In this document: one piece after another, positions 1 through 10,290 of the stretch
Numbering within the stretch: the first letter of the stretch is position 1
Layout: every line of letters starts with the position of its first letter
Assembly: GCA_022606425.2 (NCBI GenBank)
Contig: JAHDVF020001313.1
Coordinates: 806,001 to 870,000, forward strand
Length of the DNA stretch: 64,000 nt
Source of the DNA: Lepidostoma basale
Lineage: Eukaryota; Arthropoda; Insecta; Trichoptera; Lepidostomatidae
Direction: 5' to 3'
Program-made: the position numbers and the translations under genes
The notes under the pieces: model-generated
The model's database searches: none
Told to the model about the DNA's origin: nothing
What the model saw: the letters and a program-made list of their open reading frames with translations, nothing else

Positions 1-898
1 GTTGGGGGGACCAGACACGGCACCGAAAGAAGAACGTATTAATGAAAGATGAATAACGATATTTACAATGCATTCAAAAAAAATATGCAGACAAAAGTGA
101 AACTATCTGCGCCATATTTTACAAAAAAAAATCAAAATACTCGTAATTTAACATTCCTTTAGTGAAATTTGAAAATTTCATATAAGTTTAATTTTAATAA
201 AATCTTATTAATTTTTGATAAACTAAAGGCGTAAACACTATGAAATATGACTAGTTTAAAACATATTTAAATACTGTTTTTTCCATTTTTTTATTTATTT
301 TTCTTGACACGTTTCTAAGATTTTACACCTTCATCATCGGGAGATTGATATAATTATTAAGTTATCTGTTAATATTCTTTATGCATCTGCGAAATTGCGA
401 ATGTCCTAATCTGCTTATAAATGCGAAATCATATATGTCGAATTATAATATATTGCTGTATATAAAAATAATAGTTTTTTAAAAGTGAGCACGCAATTGA
501 GAGGTTATTAATGTGTAGGTATTTTCAAAAAATAAATAACCTCATAAAATACACGAGAATATGACATCGAAAATGATTTTTTCTGTTTAATTTTTATTGA
601 ATAATAAAGTAAAATTCCACCATCTAATATAACGTATATCTAATATCTACGTTTGTAAATGTGGTTAACTTAACTTGTCCAAGTTTTACTATAGTTTACA
701 CTGGTAAAACTTGGACAAGGTTGGTAGTTGGACAAACTTGGTAACATACAGCGATTATAATGCATGTATTATATAAAAAAAACATACATAGAAACAATAA
801 AGTAGGACCAATATGTAATCAGCCTTAATATATTGTTTCTCCGTTTTTTTATATCTAACATGGACTACATCATCACAAATATAAATGAAAAAAAACAA
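1..898. other. AT-rich non-coding stretch
   Basis: No coding frame, RNA gene or recognisable transposon protein is seen here. The only structure noted is a short inverted repeat at about 674-720 (arms CTTGTCCAAGTTTTAC and GTAAAACTTGGACAAG around a 12-base loop). The stretch is probably intronic or upstream sequence of the LMX1 gene whose exons begin at 2419. Confidence 0.5.
674..720. repeat. short perfect inverted repeat
   Basis: A 16-base arm CTTGTCCAAGTTTTAC is followed about 12 bases later by its exact reverse complement. The arm motif CTTGGACAA recurs just downstream at about 714 and 733. It could be the end of a small fold-back element; no protein or target duplication is seen. Confidence 0.6.
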
Positions 899-902
899 TT
901 AA

Positions 903-1045
903 CCCTCATTGTGCAGCTGACTTCATTTGCAGTAAAAAAATCGAATTTCGGCTCACAATATTTATAGTTTAGACAGAGTTTCCGAGTTCATCATAATATT
1001 ATGTATAATTTAATAATAAGGAATTAAAGTAAAAAGTTACAAAGT
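903..1045 (+). mobile_element. piggyBac-like MITE, left half
   Basis: The element starts directly after a TTAA (899-902) with CCCTCATTGTGCAGCTGAC followed by TTCATTTGCAGT. The same terminus follows TTAA at 26771, 36487 and 41275. The TTAA target and the C-rich tip are hallmarks of the piggyBac superfamily. The right end is not found, so this is a truncated copy without coding capacity. Confidence 0.6.
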
Positions 1046-1135
1046 TTAAAAAAGAAACATTGTTCAATGAATTCGCAACACAAAGTTATGGCGAATATAA
1101 GGGAAAAATAAAGTAAAAAGATTTTTATGATACAT

Positions 1136-1866
1136 TCATTATTATTATTATTTTTATTATTATTTTGTTGAATCGCTCCTTATACCATTACAGCGCGAAA
1201 CAACGCGATTGATTCAATGCAAATCATATTGATTCTCTTGTCATGTGATAGGTAGCTTCTTCTTCTTAAAGTGCCCTGTTAGGTCCCCCCGACGTTGGCG
1301 ATCACTCCGGTAAACTATTCCTTATCCTGCGCTGTCCGGAATAGCTCCTCCACAGTTTCGATTCTCGTCCATTCCCTCACATTGCGCAGCCAAGAGATCC
1401 GCCTTATCCCTGCCCCCCTGCGGCCCTCCACTTTTCCCTTCAAAATCAGATGCAGCAGCGATATTTCTCTCCTCGTAGAACGTGACCTAGATATGAAATC
1501 TTGCGGGCTTTGATCAATGTCAGCAGCTCTCTAATTACTCCTACACGATTCAGGACTTCTGTGTTCGTCACTCTGTACATGGGATCCTGAACATTCTTCG
1601 GTGAAGCCACATTTCAAAAGCTTCTAACCGGTTCATTGTATTTACTTTTAATGTCCATGTCTCACACCCATATAACAGAACAGACCACACATAACATCTT
1701 AACATCCTCTGTCTTAGTTTTAAGTTGGTAGTTTTAACTTAGGCTAAGTTGGTTAAGGTAGCTAATCTGTCGCAATTTTATTGTCACGTGAAATCTATTC
1801 CCGACGACGGCAGTGTGACAATCACACTGCCATCGTCGGGGATCGAACCCGGGACATTTGTTCATA
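1136..1866 (-). mobile_element. tRNA-derived SINE, split by a LINE insertion
   Basis: Read on the minus strand, 1764-1866 matches the head and middle of the SINE seen at 48423 and 59442 (box-B-like GGTTCGA region degraded to GATCGAACCCGGG, then GTGACAATAAAAT). The tail, 1136-1249, ends in ATT/AAT trinucleotides. A LINE fragment (1258-1755) interrupts it and is bracketed by AGGTAGCT at 1250-1257 and 1756-1763. The SINE was therefore present first. Confidence 0.65.
1258..1755 (-). mobile_element. LINE 3' fragment inserted in SINE
   Basis: The minus strand matches the reverse-transcriptase C-terminal part of the LINE that is better preserved at 16025-16579 (shared blocks around GGCGATCACTCCGG and the GTCCATGTCTCACACCC region). 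Its 3' end is an AAG-rich tail (CTTCTTCTT on the plus strand at 1258). It is flanked by the 8-base duplication AGGTAGCT, consistent with target-primed insertion into the surrounding SINE. All frames are broken. Confidence 0.65.
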
Positions 1867-2350
1867 TCTTCTTCTTCGATGGCCCTACAGCCCATATCGA
1901 GCCTTAGCCTCCAGTATTCTTCGCCTCCAACTCCTCCTGTCCTCCACTTCCACCCTCCAATCTGACACTCTTAACAATTTTGCTCCATCTCTCCCAACTT
2001 CATCCTCTCATCGCAGCCTTGGTCGTCCAATTGGTCTTCTACCACCTGGGTGTCACTCTAGCAATCTTTTTGGGGTTCGCGATGACGGCATCCTCTACAC
2101 GTGACCGGCCCATCTCAGTCTATTCAATCTGACCTGTGTGGAGAGACTGGGAACTTTGTAAATATGGTACAGCTCGTCATTATGCCGCACTCTCCAGCAT
2201 TCACCGTCATTCACAGGTCCCAGAATTCTGGGCAGCACCCTTCTCTCAAAAGTATCTCGTCGCTCTGTGGATTTCGCTGTCATTGTCGACGTCTCACATC
2301 CATAGGTCGCTACTGACTTTATTGACTTCAAACAGGCTTATGATTGTGAT
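1867..2350 (-). mobile_element. LINE reverse-transcriptase remnants
   Basis: Minus-strand translation of 2095-2331 gives a run with YGCETSTMTAKSTERRDTFE and then RLNRLRWAGHV, the thumb/C-terminal signature of insect non-LTR retrotransposons. The frame degrades towards an AAG-rich tail near 1867. On the plus strand 2316-2345 reads FIDFKQAYD, a reverse-transcriptase motif, so two oppositely oriented LINE pieces abut here. Neither is functional. Confidence 0.65.
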
Positions 2351-2418
2351 GTTCATATATGAACTAAAAATGTAGTCATTCTGCAATAGTTCAAAACAAT
2401 TTTTTTTATTGTTTCCAG

Positions 2419-2614
2419 AGGGCGGTGTTAAGCGCGAGCTGGCGTGCGACTGCTGTGCGGGCTGCGGGCGCGCCATCCAGGACCGCTACATCGTGCGCGT
2501 GGGCGACTGCTCCTACCATGAGCGCTGCATGACGTGCTGCGCGTGCGGCGTCTTCCTGGAGTACTCGTGTTTCGTGCGGGACGACAAGCCCTACTGCAAG
2601 AACGACTACGACAG
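2419..2614 (+). CDS. Lmx1: LMX1-like exon: LIM domain 1
   Basis: The acceptor is TTTCCAG (AG at 2417-2418) and the donor is GTATAT at 2615. The translation contains [18 protein letters not shown], then a second zinc finger with CxxC spacing ([10 protein letters not shown]) ending CKNDYDR, the full LIM1 zinc-binding pattern. The exon ends with two bases of an Arg codon, completed by the A that opens the 7354 exon. That join gives [10 protein letters not shown], exactly the LIM1-LIM2 linker of the family. Confidence 0.92.
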
Positions 2615-5600
2615 GTATATACATCAACCCGCAATGGATGATGAATAAATTATGGCTTAAGGCCGTGCCACACTGTTTGAAACAAACTCTCCACAGGGGT
2701 GACCTTGGTGGAGAGCTGTGGAGCCCACGGTTGGTGTAGCGTCCACACACTGTTGTAAACAAGCTCTCCACGCGTAGAATGCGTGTTTAAACGCGCGTCC
2801 GTCCACAAAGTTTGTTGAAGGTCAAACGAATTTTGGTTTCAAACAAGTGTCTACACAGTTTTAAGCCGCCGGTGGAGACCGATGTGGAGAGCTTGTTTAA
2901 AACAGTGTGGCCCGCCTTTTATGAATTAAAACATTAAAGTTTCATATGAAGCATTAACTTTGTGGTCAGACAATTTAAACGTAAAAGGCCGTGCCACACT
3001 GTTTGAAACAAGCTTTCCACAGGGGTGACATTGGTGGAGAGCTGTGGAGCCCACGGTTGGTGTAGCGTCCACATACTGTTTTAAACAAGCTCTTCACAGG
3101 GGTCACCTTTGTGGAGCGATGTGGAGCCCACGGTTGGTGTGGCGTCCACACCATTTAAAAAAAGGCTCCTAAATAGTTCAATAAATTCACTGATCACTTC
3201 TTTTTCTCGCGTAGACACCATTTTCGTTCATACGTCCGCACTCCACCGATGCCGCTATGCAACTGACCTTGACTGGTGGAATGTGGAGCGCCAACTGTGG
3301 AATGCGTGTTTACAACTGTGGATCTACAGGCATACTATGCGCGTCTGTCCACAAATTTTGGTTTCGAGACCGATGTGGAGAGCTTGTTTAAAACAGTGTG
3401 GCACGGCTTTTATCGATACAAAATTATAAAACAGTTTGTATTATTATTATAATTGATGCCAACTAGTTTTGCTTGGACCCAAGTTTCATCAAAGCGAAAT
3501 AATTGTTTTTTCCACTATTGAAAAGGTAAAAATAAAATAATTTTCTCGTATGTAACATTTAATTTGTGGTTTGGCAATATTAAAAAAAATACGCAATTTT
3601 ATTTATGTCACCCTGACAATGCTCCGCCAGGAGCGAAACCAGCCAGTTTGTCAAAAATAAAGTGGTGTATAAACAAATAAAAGTGTTTTAAAATTATTTT
3701 CGACGATGTTTTTATTAATAAAAAATCATTTCATCCTTTATATTTTCATGTTTTGTAAAAAATGTATTCTTCATTTTCCTCTTCTTTTCTTGTGCCATAT
3801 TAGGTTTCCCCGTTGTTGGCACTTTTTAATTTTAAATTTGATAAAGTTAACCCTAGCAACTCTTTTTTAAAATATATAAATTATGACGACTTGAGATCTG
3901 TTTTAGAAATTCTAATATCTTGAATTCGAAATATTTAATATATATTATAAACTCTGATATAAATTTTAATAACGGATATTCTAGGACGACGGGGATGTCG
4001 TGATAAAATTAATGTTACAGTATAATAAATAAACCTACTATTTAAAATTTTTGATAAAGTTAAGGCGTTACTCTGAAATTCCATGATGACGATATTTTTT
4101 TATGAATTAAAACAACGTTAATTTCCATTTTTGAGACACACCCAAAAGTGGAAAAAACAGTGTTTTAATTCATTAAAAAAATATATATATATATATTATA
4201 TTTTTTACGGTGCGTAGTATATGAAACATTATATTTATTTGTTTGTTATTGCGTTGTGATACTTTTGAAAATGAGACAAATCAACGATTGTTAAAAAATA
4301 ATAAACTGGATATTTTTACAATTTCAAAATGTATTTTCATGTTATAAAAGTCCAATTTAACATGAGCAACAATAAATCCTTACGAATGATATTACTTTTC
4401 AAATCTCTGTTAAAATAATCTAAGATTTGTCTTTTTCTTAAAAGTACCGTTATTTTTAAAAACTGTTTTATTTGACTACAAATATACAAGCACACTTCCT
4501 TACGAAAATTCGTATTGTTATATTTTTTATCCACATTGATTTACAACACTTATAAATATTCATTTTTTATTAATGTTGCAAATAATTTTTTAATAAAAAT
4601 ATTTGTTGTGAAAATGATGAAACTTACAATGAAATAAAAAATAAATATTATATTTTTTATGGACTAAACACAACATTTCTTCTTTTAAGTTTATTTAACT
4701 ATGTTCTAAGAAATATTATGATATTTTAGATAGTCCAATGTTTAAACCGAAATATTTCAACATTATTAACTGTTAAAATTTATAACATTGTTATTAAATC
4801 ACAATGTCGCGAACAACCCCGAGTTGTTTGTTATACCTGATGATGCCAACATCGGTTGGCGAATCAGTTGTCGTGACACTTAAGTGAATAATAATAATTG
4901 TGATATCATAACAGTGTTATAAATTTTAAAAGTTAATGATATTTTATTGTAGATAAAAACATATAATGAGATACATGGATATAATATTTGTATATTTTTT
5001 TATAGCGAAGCGATTGATTATTTAAATTGAACCATGCGAACAAGCTAAATTATTTGTTGGTCCATAACGGCATATTTATTTTATGTAGCGAAAGGTGTCA
5101 TATCAATCATTGCGTTTTATATTTGTTTAAAATTCAAACCAAATATTTGCTGTCATCGCCGTTCCTTTTTTCCCGATTTTATTAGACTTAATTTTGTAGT
5201 CACATACGGTAGACTTTGTTAAAAAAAGCAAAAAAACGTGTTTGCTTTTCGAACACTGTTGACGATTCAAATATCAACTGCTAAAATTACAATTTCATTT
5301 AGCTTGAATGTTTGTCATTCTAGAATTGTTTTGGTTTATTTTGCAAACGACATTTAAAAAAATTAAATACATACAGTTATAAATATTTTCGGTACAAAAA
5401 TATATAGTATAAACTAACGAGCTATCACGCCGTTTATCCGAAGAAGTAGGCAGTGACGATCAACTGCCTGAATCCTGATACTTAAATTAATTTAGGCTCC
5501 TCAACGTTCATACACTGTGTCATTTTCGTACCTACATTGATTTTACAGATTTTTAACACGCCTAACATTTAAAATTTGATAGATTTAAGTTAATTATGCA

Positions 5601-8600
5601 TATTTTTTCAACATTTTTTCTTTATTTTTTTTCTTGTTCCCAAACCATCTTCATGATCCTTATTATTATTATTATTACCCGTTATATCCGCGATCGCCAT
5701 TATACGAGTATAATTATAAGATTTACAATACACCACTTTACGCAATTCCATGCTTCATTTCTATAGATCTTCTTCTCAGTCGTATTCCTCATGATTGAGG
5801 GTCGTGTCGATTCTGTAAATGGTATCCAATCGCTCCTGTCACCCGTCAGTCTCCATACTGCAGCTATTTAGATACCAGTCAGATCCCTGATTTGATCGGA
5901 CCAGCGGTTCGGTGGTCGTCCTTGTGGTCGCCTTCCCTCCACTCTGCCCATGATGATGAGACTTTCAAGGTTGTCCTGATCTCTCCGGGTTTGTCCAAAA
6001 TATTTTAGCTCTCTCTGAGAGCACATCCGCGAGAGTCTTGCCTTGATACCCAGCTGGTCAATGATTGACTGGTTTGTTTTTCTTGCCATCCAGTGTATAC
6101 GCACCATTCGTCGCCAGCACCACATCTCGAAAGCATCAATTTTGGACCTCTCTGATGTTCGTATAGTCCAAGACTCGCAACCATAAAAGAATATGGATAA
6201 AACAAGGGTTTGAACCAGTTTCATCTTGGTCTTGTTGGAGATATTTTTGTCTTGCCATATCTTGGTGAGCTTTGTTATGGCAGTTTTAGCCATTTGGGTT
6301 CTGCGTTGAATCAGTCTCTCGCATCCCCCCTGGACAAATTCATTCACATCTTCCAAATCTGAGAGAAGTCCAGTGTTTGTGAATTGGTTAGCTCTGCTTA
6401 TCATCATTATCTTTGTTTTTGATCTGTTAATCCTCAAGCCCACCAGTTCACTCTCCCTTTCGATTCTTCCAATAAGTTCTGCGAGTTCACTCTCTGTGGA
6501 TGCAATTAGTGTTGTATCATCTGCGTATCTTAAGTTATTAATTCTTGTTCCACCAACCGATATGCCGTGCTCCCACCCCTCCATAGACGAGCATCGGCAA
6601 AAGAACAGTAGAATGGTAGAAAGTTTAATATAATTGTAGATAAATTATTTGAGACCACCTTTGTATCATCATTTGTATTAGGATACAATACATCTTTGAA
6701 CACTCGGCAATGGCAGTGCATAATGTAATATTTATACTAAGTGCAGTACGAGTAAAACCAGAATAATTGCGGAAGAGCTGAATCTCTTATAAGAATATTC
6801 TAATAAAACACGGTATGAAACAGAGTATGAGTATGTTAATATTTTGTATGATTGTCATTAATTAAATGTGGACAGTGTTTAAGGCTCGACACCAGAAAGC
6901 GCCAGCGTATATACCGTACCTCTGCGTGACACCCATGCCAACGGAAAGGCAACGTTCACTCCGATCAGTAAAAACAACTTAGCAATTCCAGTCAGAGCCA
7001 ATAAAGCATGTTTCTATGATCGTGCTTTCAGCGTTGCGGGTCCGTTGGCGTGGAATAGCCTCCATGTTAGTATTAAGTATGAGGATAGTGACGTTAAATT
7101 TAGGAAATTTCTGAAGACTGCACTGTTCGGTCAGTCATTTCCCAGTGGAGTAATTGATTTTACAAAACGGCGCACATAAAATACAACTCATCAGAATAAT
7201 AATAATAATAATAATGATCTTTAAACCAGGTTTTGCAAATTTTAGGGCTCCTTAAAAATATTTTGTGATTTAAAAGGGTTCCGTCATCAAACAAGTTTGA
7301 GAACCGCTTAGAGCAATATTAATAAAATATTTGGATTGATGTATTGTTGATAGATTATTCGGGGCCAAGTGTTTCCGTTGCGGGGACGCGCCGCTGCCTC
7401 AGGAGATGGTGATGCGGGTGCAGCACCACGTGTTCCACATGCCATGTTTCAAGTGCGTGGTGTGCTGTCAGCCGCTGCAGAAGGGCGAGCTGTTCGTGCT
7501 GCGCGCGGGTCACCTGTTCTGCCGCCAGGACTTCGAGAAAGAGCTGGCGCTCCAACAGGCGGAGGAAGAGCTGCTGCTGGACGAGAGCGGGCGCCCGCGG
7601 GACGGCCGCCGCGGGCCCAAGCGCCCCCGCACCATCCTCACCTCCGCGCAGAGACGCCAGTTCAAGGCCTCCTTCGAGGTCAGCCCCAAGCCTTGCCGCA
7701 AGGTTCGCGAGGCCCTTGCCAAAGAGACGGGCCTTAGCGTCAGGGTGGTTCAAGTCTGGTTTCAGAACCAGCGAGCTAAGATGAAGAAGATTCAGAGGAA
7801 ATCCAAGCAGGATGTGTCAGATAAAGATAAGGACAAGGAAGACAGGATAACGAAGCAAGAATCATCATCTGGAGAAAATGGACATTATCCTGGCATGGAT
7901 TCTCTAACAAGCAAACCACTAAATCCCAACATGCCCTTCTCGCCTGATGGTAATTGTAATTATTATAATTCATATTGTTGCTTGTTTTGTAATCATTTTG
8001 CCCCAGTAATAATTAGATTTTTCACATGCTTTTGACATTTTTAAATTTAGGTGTCAAGAAAAATATTTTGATTCGTTTTTATAATATCACAAAACTAACC
8101 AACTAACCATCACGCCGTTTCTCCCGGAATGGGCAGAGAGGATGGACCGCCATACCGTTCTGCCCTGACATACTTCTCAAGATTCCTCCACATTCATACT
8201 TCGTAACATGCACGCTCGTCGATTTTTCCGACTTCGAATGTGGCCGCCTTTAATTATTTGATTTATTTGATTAATTTAGTCATGCCAAGTATTCCCTGGT
8301 CTTCCATGGCTTCTCTTTCCACTCACACTGCTTGTATACAACATTTTAACCATTTTTCTCTCGTCTATTTGTTCCATATGTCCAAACCATCTAAGGGATC
8401 CTTTTTTTAATTTTACTTATGTTGCAATCATCTGCCTTACATTTATTCCTCATTTCTTCATTCAGTATTCTATCATATACCTATCGTTTTCCTGCACATT
8501 CTTCTCAGTGATCTCATTTCTACAGCATTTCTACTGTTTTGTCTCCATGTGATATCGCATGCAACACCCGATCGTATCAAATACGTGAAAAAATTATTAA

Positions 8601-9983
8601 ACCCAAATGGTTGATCATCAAGTACATATAACGAGTACTTATTTATAATCAAAAATATTGTTTTTATTTATAAATAAGTACCTACTCGTAATAATCCCTA
8701 GTATTAAAGGCGGGCGACACTGTTTGAAACAAACTCTCCACAGGGGTGACCTTGGTGGAGAGCTGTGGAGCGCGCGGTTGGTGTAGCGTCCACACTTGGT
8801 TTAAAACAAGCTCTCCACACGTGGAATGCGTGTTTAAACGCGCATCCGTCCACAAACAAGTGTCTACACAGTTTTAAACCGCCGGTGGAGACCGATGTGG
8901 AGAGCTTGTTTAAAACAGTGTGGCCCGCCTTTTAGCATGAATTAAAAAATATATATTTTTACTAATTGGAAATTACTCTCAATTTGTAATACTTACTTAC
9001 TTATTAACCATCACGCTGTCTCTCCGAAAAGGGTTAGGCAGAAAGAATAGAATGCCACACTTTATTTATTTTATTTATTTATTTATTTATTTATTTATAC
9101 ATTTACAAATGAGACATAACAAACAATAAAATATTCAGGCGACTCATTTGGACACAAAATGGTATTATAAAGATAAAAAAACAAAACAACATGAGACCAA
9201 AAAATCATACATATCAGAAGGAATCCAAATATGTCGACGTCAGTGAGGCAGTACTCTTTCCAGAATTTGCAATATTTTTATTTTGAATACTGCCTCACTG
9301 ACACTGAAAATGTCCAAATCCGAGATGATTAGATTCAGCGTCCGAATTGCTCTTCCTACTGGCATCACCAAAGGCAGGTTGGTTCTGCGTGACGGAGTAA
9401 AGAACAATTGATGTCGGCGCTGTCGCAGGTAGTTGTCAGGAACAAAAAGACCTATTTGCTCCAGAACATAGGGGTTCTCAATAGAGCCCCGAATCAGTTT
9501 GTAAAAATGTGATGTTAATAATCCTTCCCTCCTTAGTTCGAGGGAGTTATACCCCAGCATACTTTAACCGATGCGGCACTCCATCCTTCTCTTTTCGCCT
9601 CCGCGGGAGATGCGGTGTGATGGCTTGCGTACCTCATCGCCACAATATGAAGTTTATTTATAAAAATATAAAAATAAAATATGGCATTTTGGGAGTACTC
9701 TAATTAGTATTTTTTAGGAAATAACATTTATGTGTTATTTTCAGTTTACCACAGCAACTCGGTGGACAGTTTCGGGAGTTCAGAAATTTCCCTGGACGGG
9801 AGTAACTTCGACCAGCTAGACGAGGGCGCTTCCGACACGATGTCGCAGAGCAACGTGGACCTACATGCACAGGGACCTACGCCACACGAGTTACGCCTGC
9901 CGCAACCCACCCCCGCCTCCTTCATCAACCCCATAGACAAACTTTATCTCATGCAGAACTCATACTTCAGTGCGGACAACTAG
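2419..9983 (+). CDS. Lmx1: LMX1-class LIM-homeodomain transcription factor (3' part)
   Basis: This is a nuclear DNA-binding transcription factor of the LMX1A/LMX1B class, which specifies neuronal and other cell fates in animals. Three exons, 2419-2614, 7354-7949 and 9745-9983, join in phase at GT-AG borders and give about 342 residues ending at TAG. In order they encode LIM domain 1, LIM domain 2, the homeodomain and the conserved C-terminal block [16 protein letters not shown]. The exons are GC-rich against very AT-rich introns. The first exon here starts mid-codon inside the region before LIM1, so the start codon lies left of the window or is unrecognised. Introns hold MITE and LINE debris. 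Insects usually carry two LMX1-type paralogues (CG4328 and CG32105 in Drosophila); I cannot tell which one this is. Confidence 0.93.
2659..2920. mobile_element. TIR MITE, copy 1
   Basis: Terminal inverted repeats AAGGCCGTGCCACACTGTTT and AAACAGTGTGGCCCGCCTTT bound about 262 bases rich in GTGGAGAGC and GTCCACA words. Copies 2 and 3 of the family are at 2984-3411 and 8705-8933. There is no coding capacity. The superfamily is not assigned. Confidence 0.75.
2984..3411. mobile_element. TIR MITE, copy 2 with internal duplication
   Basis: It has the same termini as the 2659 copy (AAAAGGCCGTGCCACACTG and AGTGTGGCACGGCTTTTA). It is longer because a segment of about 85 bases containing GTGGAGCCCACGGTTGGTGT occurs twice (about 3033-3090 and 3110-3155). 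It lies about 63 bases from copy 1 in the same orientation. Confidence 0.7.
3605..3700 (+). repeat. degenerate hammerhead-like repeat
   Basis: Reads CTGACAAT, then a perfect hairpin GCTCC-gcca-GGAGC, then GAAACC. This resembles the CUGANGA / helix II / GAAA hammerhead core with one core change (G to A). It is followed by AAAATAAAGTGGT, as in the other fold-back copies. Probably an inactive remnant. Confidence 0.4.
4760..4945 (+). repeat. fold-back repeat with hammerhead-like core
   Basis: Arms containing TTAACTGTTAAAATTTATAA and its degenerate complement (about 4770-4795 and 4910-4940) flank a segment with CTGATGA (4837-4843), hairpin GCCAAC-ATCG-GTTGGC and GAATCAG at 4861. The motif order equals that of a type I hammerhead ribozyme, with GAAA mutated to GAAT in this copy. 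It is one member of a family described under findings. Confidence 0.5.
4946..5860. other. LMX1 intron, no gene seen
   Basis: AT-rich sequence within the first LMX1 intron recovered here. Only simple TTATTA runs (about 5660-5680) were noted; no frame, RNA gene or clear transposon end is visible. Confidence 0.4.
5868..6584 (-). mobile_element. RTE-like LINE reverse-transcriptase C-terminal ORF
   Basis: A 238-residue minus-strand frame starts in the polymerase palm ([16 protein letters not shown], the catalytic YADD) and runs through the thumb ([33 protein letters not shown]) to the C-terminal [20 protein letters not shown]. This is the pattern of RTE/BovB-like non-LTR retrotransposons common in insects. 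The upstream fingers and endonuclease are absent, so it is a 5'-truncated copy. It lies antisense in the LMX1 intron and is among the best-preserved LINE frames in the window. Confidence 0.88.
6885..7190 (+). mobile_element. CR1/L2-like LINE 3' end
   Basis: One plus-strand frame, without an internal Met start, reads [20 protein letters not shown], then [20 protein letters not shown] and [12 protein letters not shown]. [15 protein letters not shown]...FKKxLKTxLF is the conserved C-terminus of CR1/L2-type reverse transcriptases. It ends in an AAT repeat (about 7196-7216), like a LINE tail. A 5'-truncated copy close to the LMX1 exon at 7354. Confidence 0.75.
7240..7316 (-). mobile_element. hAT-like MITE fragment
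   Basis: The minus strand begins TAAGCGGTTCTCAAACTTG, the same CAGCGGTTCTCAAA-type tip as the complete element at 23137-23339, and shares the GGGTTCC and AAATATTTTT words. The other end is missing. Confidence 0.4.
7354..7949 (+). CDS. Lmx1: LMX1-like exon: LIM domain 2 and homeodomain
   Basis: This 596-base exon encodes LIM2 ([18 protein letters not shown] through [12 protein letters not shown]), a short acidic linker and the homeodomain. The homeodomain opens [20 protein letters not shown]. Its recognition helix [15 protein letters not shown] keeps Trp48, Phe49, Gln50 and Asn51. A charged Ser/Lys-rich stretch follows. The donor is GTAATT at 7950, and reading beyond it gives a meaningless tail. 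LIM2 and the homeodomain lying in one unsplit exon is notable. Confidence 0.93.
8098..8630 (-). mobile_element. LINE tail family copy
   Basis: The plus strand starts AACTAACCATCACGCCGTTT, the complement of the ACGGCGTGATGGTTAGTTAG tail shared by at least eight repeats in this window. Further right, minus-strand words for the LINE thumb region (GGAACAAATAGACGAGAG) are recognisable. Both this copy and the plus-strand copy at 24225-24715 extend upstream to the same segment (ATTTGATACGATCGG, then AACCATTTGGG), so they descend from one truncated parent. Confidence 0.65.
8705..8933. mobile_element. TIR MITE, copy 3
   Basis: Termini AAAGGCGGGCGACACTGTTT and AACAGTGTGGCCCGCCTTTT match the copies at 2659 and 2984. 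The internal GTGGAGACCGATGTGGAGAG and GTCCACA words are shared. Confidence 0.75.
9050..9235. repeat. ATTT simple repeat in LMX1 intron
   Basis: Tandem TTTA/ATTT units at about 9063-9098 (TTTATTTATTTATTTATTTA) lie beside the LINE fragment at 9240. They resemble a LINE microsatellite tail in the minus orientation. Confidence 0.5.
9240..9560 (-). mobile_element. Jockey-type LINE C-terminal fragment
   Basis: The minus-strand 106-residue frame contains [35 protein letters not shown] and [18 protein letters not shown]. This is the conserved C-terminal region of insect Jockey/X-element-like reverse transcriptases. A second copy on the plus strand lies at about 11345-11680. 5' truncated. Confidence 0.75.
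9556..9655 (-). mobile_element. partial SINE-like repeat
   Basis: The minus strand reads TGGCGATGAGGTACGCAAGC, then CATCACACCGCATCTCC and GAAAAGAGAAGGATGGAGTG. This is the body of the repeats at 56527-56712 and 63627-63825. It joins the neighbouring LINE frame and lacks the GTTA tail. Confidence 0.55.
9745..9983 (+). CDS. Lmx1: LMX1-like terminal exon
   Basis: The acceptor is TTTTCAG (AG at 9743-9744). The exon carries the Ser/Asp-rich activation region ([15 protein letters not shown]) and ends with [18 protein letters not shown] then TAG at 9981. The NPID(K/R)LYxMQ(N/S)SYF block is diagnostic of the LMX1 subfamily C-terminus. Confidence 0.92.
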
Positions 9984-10129
9984 ATTCGGATTACCAAATC
10001 ATAATTTGACATGAAATACCTATAATTGTTTCAAATTACAAAGTCAGATATCACATAGTGAATCCATATTTGAATTTTTGATATCGTCCATCTTTGTGCG
10101 GGAGAAATGCACAATTATATTTATATCTC

Positions 10130-10290
10130 AATTGATTATATTTTGTTAGCATCATCAGGTCTTATAGAGTTGATTGTAAGACCTGACGATGCTAACATCG
10201 GTAAGCGAAACAGCTGTGGCGACAAAATAAAATCAATTATGATATTTATAACAGAGCTTTATTTAAACAGTTACGATGTTCAAATCGCAC
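10130..10290 (+). repeat. hammerhead-like repeat after LMX1
   Basis: An antisense partial arm (TTAGCATCATCAGGTCTTAT) is followed by a sense unit: CTGACGA (10183-10189), hairpin GCTAAC-ATCG-GTAAGC, GAAAC at 10207 and self-complementary CAGCTG. ATTGT upstream can pair with ACAA downstream, as helix I. It lies in the 3' UTR or just beyond LMX1. Confidence 0.5.

Noticed and set aside
7355..7753. 132-residue minus-strand frame opposite LMX1
   Set aside because: Shadow of the GC-rich LIM2/homeodomain exon; no splice or family support.
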